6,508 nt of DNA, from the NCBI GenBank assembly GCA_947458795.1, contig CANHCD010000125.1, positions 1 to 6,508 on the forward strand, in the 5' to 3' direction. Each line of letters begins with the position of its first letter. Positions within the stretch are counted from its first letter, which is position 1. The stretch comes from Cyclobacteriaceae bacterium (lineage in GTDB: Bacteria > Bacteroidota > Bacteroidia > Cytophagales > Cyclobacteriaceae). The notes under the pieces were generated by a model. The model searched no databases, was not told the origin of the DNA, and saw nothing but the letters and a program-made list of their open reading frames with translations. Shown in pieces: positions 5,229-6,508 of the stretch. The translations under genes were made by a program, and so were the position numbers.

Positions 5229-5236
5229 CAAAAGTA
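5229..5236 (-). promoter_or_regulatory. -7 promoter box for the carboxypeptidase-like gene, nearly leaderless
   Basis: The minus strand reads TACTTTTG, a perfect TAnnTTTG match, 7 nt before the ATG at 5221. The predicted start site is near 5224, leaving a leader of about 0-3 nt. A TTG lies 15 nt upstream of the box (5254-5252), slightly closer than usual. The box supports the 5221 start over 5254. Confidence 0.45.
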
Positions 5237-5295
5237 GACACTGTGGCCCAGCAAGAAAATTTAGGCATGTTAAAGAAGTTTAATTCCCCTATTTT

Positions 5296-5331
5296 TTGTT
5301 TAAGACAAGCTTTCAGAAAAAAGTATCTTTG
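5296..5331 (+). promoter_or_regulatory. gluQ promoter with -7 box 4 nt from the ATG (leaderless)
   Basis: TATCTTTG (5324-5331) perfectly matches TAnnTTTG and is separated from ATG 5336 by only AGAC, the same 4-nt distance seen at dnaB. TTG in TTGTTTA (5296-5302) precedes the box by 25 nt, again as at dnaB. Transcription would start at about the A of the ATG. Activity and start site are inferred. Confidence 0.5.
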
Positions 5332-5335
5332 AGAC

Positions 5336-6214
5336 ATGAATTTTGAGCTCACCCGAATTGCTCCGACACCCAGTGGCTATTTACACCTAGGAAATGCCTA
5401 CTCTTTTTTACTTACCAAGGCATTGGCCCAGAAGTACGATGCCAAAATCTTGCTTCGGATCGACGATCTAGACCGTGATCGCTACAGACCAGAATATGTA
5501 CAGGATATCTTTGATACCCTAGACTTCCTTGAAATTCAAATTGACCAAGGTCCAAAAAATATTTTGGAGATGGAATCCACCTGGTCTCAGGTGCATCGAC
5601 TGCCATTGTATTCAGAAGCCTTGGAGCAACTCCAACAAAATAGGCTCACTTTTGCTTGCACCTGTACCCGAAGTCAAATCTTACAAATTGACCCCAGAGG
5701 CATGTATTTAGGGCAATGCTTAGATAGACGAGTTCCGCTAACTAGAGAACAAGCTGCCTGGCGAATCAACACCCTCGATGCTGACTTTTTACAGTTTCAG
5801 GAGTATCCAAAACAGGCTAAATCCTCAATTTTACCAGAAGAAGCAACCTGTTATGTGGTACGAAAAAAGGATGGGCTACCCGCCTACCAACTTTGTTCCT
5901 TGATCGATGATCTCCATTATGGGGTAGATTTGATTGTCCGAGGGCAAGATTTGTATCCCTCTACCCTGGCACAACTTGACCTAGCTCGCTTGCTCGGCAA
6001 GGATTCCTTCGCCCAAACGACCTTCTACCACCACCCCCTGTTGAAAAGTCTAGATCAGAAAAAACTCTCCAAATCTGCGGGTTCCAGTTCTATTCAACAC
6101 CTACGGGAGGAAGGAAAAACTTTGGCAGATCTATTTCTGCTGCTTGGCAAAAGTCTAGGACTAAAAGAAGAGCTGAGATCTTTTGAAGATTTCAACGAAA
6201 GTCTATCTATATAA
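5336..6214 (+). CDS. gluQ: Glutamyl-Q tRNA(Asp) synthetase GluQRS
   Basis: The product has 292 residues, the length of a stand-alone GluRS catalytic core (E. coli YadB is 308) with no anticodon-binding domain. The class I signatures are intact: APTPSGYLHLGNA (9-21, HIGH-type HLGN) and KKLSKS (242-247, KMSKS-type). RIDDLDRDR (41-49) matches the GluRS RIEDxD motif with Glu replaced by Asp, and VRGQDLYPSTLAQLDLARLLG (201-221) is the conserved ATP-side region. The zinc site typical of GluQRS is present as C108-T-C110-T-R, Y124 and C128, paralleling YadB CTCTR...Y..GHC. GluQRS activates glutamate without tRNA and attaches it to queuosine 34 of tRNA(Asp). In many gammaproteobacteria it neighbours dksA; here it is monocistronic and closed by a strong terminator. 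It implies that the host makes or salvages queuosine. A truncated GluRS is unlikely because the zinc pattern and length fit GluQRS. Confidence 0.93.
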   Translation: MNFELTRIAPTPSGYLHLGNAYSFLLTKALAQKYDAKILLRIDDLDRDRYRPEYVQDIFDTLDFLEIQIDQGPKNILEMESTWSQVHRLPLYSEALEQLQQNRLTFACTCTRSQILQIDPRGMYLGQCLDRRVPLTREQAAWRINTLDADFLQFQEYPKQAKSSILPEEATCYVVRKKDGLPAYQLCSLIDDLHYGVDLIVRGQDLYPSTLAQLDLARLLGKDSFAQTTFYHHPLLKSLDQKKLSKSAGSSSIQHLREEGKTLADLFLLLGKSLGLKEELRSFEDFNESLSI

Positions 6215-6250
6215 AAAAAAGGGTTCTGATCATTCAGAACCCTTTTTTAC
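6213..6250. terminator. Strong bidirectional terminator after gluQ
   Basis: GGGTTCTGA (6221-6229) pairs perfectly with TCAGAACCC (6234-6242) around TCAT. It is flanked by eight A (6213-6220) and six T (6243-6248), so a U-tract follows the stem on both strands. The left A-run begins inside the gluQ stop codon (6212-6214). It serves convergent gluQ and the S10 peptidase gene ending at 6269. Confidence 0.92.
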
Positions 6251-6268
6251 TTTTATTCGCTCAAAAGA

Positions 6269-6508
6269 TTACTTGTACTTTGCTGCCTGCCCAGGTGCTA
6301 CCGAAGATTTTTGGATAAACTTACGGATGTCCTCATTGGAAGTAGCTAGGTCCTCCGCTCTCAGGTACATCATGTGACCGGACCGATAGCCTTTAAAATC
6401 GATTCTATTCTTCAGCTTGCCATTTGGGTCGATGTGCCAGGTGCTGTACTTCGCATTGAAGTAGTCGGTACCCCCATCAAAATAGCCAGACTGAACCATC
6501 AGGTGTAG
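6269..6508 (-). CDS. S10-family serine carboxypeptidase-like protein, C-terminus (partial)
   Basis: Only the last 79 codons are inside the window; the frame is open to the right edge, so the start and catalytic Ser are outside. The visible part reads QSGYFDGGTDYFNAKYSTWHIDP..., then IDFKGYRSGHMMYLRAEDL. The SGYFD...T.YF block with D11 (window numbering) and GHMMY with H45 correspond to the Asp and His regions of the S10 catalytic triad in bacterial serine carboxypeptidases, where 'Y..GHMMY' is highly typical. The family removes C-terminal residues from peptides, usually in the periplasm for Bacteroidota members. The tail (IRKFIQKSSVAPGQAAKYK) is a short basic extension with no sorting domain. 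It is convergent with gluQ across a shared terminator. The family call is good; substrate and full length are unknown. Confidence 0.78.
   Translation of the reverse strand, partial: LHLMVQSGYFDGGTDYFNAKYSTWHIDPNGKLKNRIDFKGYRSGHMMYLRAEDLATSNEDIRKFIQKSSVAPGQAAKYK

Noticed and set aside
5222..5254. Upstream ATG at 5254 for the carboxypeptidase-like gene
   Set aside because: It would put MLGHSVYFWQS before a good signal peptide, and the -7 box at 5229-5236 lies inside the extension.
6183..6377. 64-codon plus-strand ORF crossing the gluQ terminator
   Set aside because: It runs through a strong terminator hairpin and then antisense to the S10 peptidase; it shows no protein-like signal.
1..6508. 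Defence island, mobile element or novel multi-gene system
   Set aside because: All recognised genes are chromosomal housekeeping or envelope functions in alternating short units. No transposase, integrase, phage, nuclease-helicase or toxin-antitoxin arrangement is visible.

Overview
The window looks like a chromosomal housekeeping segment from a Bacteroidota member, most likely a Cytophagales (Cyclobacteriaceae/Algoriphagus-like) bacterium. The reasons are the protein flavours (Bacteroidota-type Mpl, a secreted CarboxypepD_reg-like protein, a 'C..VPLTGR.QL' M48 lipoprotein), moderate GC, the lack of clear Shine-Dalgarno sites, and repeated matches to the Bacteroidota sigma-A -7 element TAnnTTTG. 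The taxon is inferred from the sequence alone.

Layout, left to right: the N-terminal part of the replicative helicase DnaB (minus, runs off the left edge); a divergent promoter region; mpl (peptidoglycan recycling ligase) overlapping by 11 nt with a DEDDh 3'-5' exonuclease carrying an ExoX-like C-terminal domain (plus); a bidirectional terminator; an M48 metallopeptidase lipoprotein (minus); a divergent A+T-rich gap; a DUF4442 hotdog-fold protein (plus); a 292-bp hairpin-rich intergenic mosaic; a secreted carboxypeptidase-like regulatory-domain protein (minus); a short divergent promoter region; gluQ (glutamyl-Q tRNA(Asp) synthetase, plus); a strong bidirectional terminator; and the C-terminus of an S10-type serine carboxypeptidase (minus, runs off the right edge).

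The genes mostly form one- or two-gene units that alternate in strand, separated by divergent promoters or shared terminators. Only mpl and the exonuclease look co-transcribed. I see no mobile element, CRISPR array, toxin-antitoxin or defence cluster, and no multi-gene novel system.

The most interesting signals are non-coding. TAnnTTTG boxes sit 4-7 nt upstream of the start codons of dnaB, the carboxypeptidase-like gene and gluQ, which predicts leaderless or near-leaderless mRNAs. The 4195-4486 gap packs at least four inverted repeats and several short direct repeats, and resembles a REP-like intergenic element.
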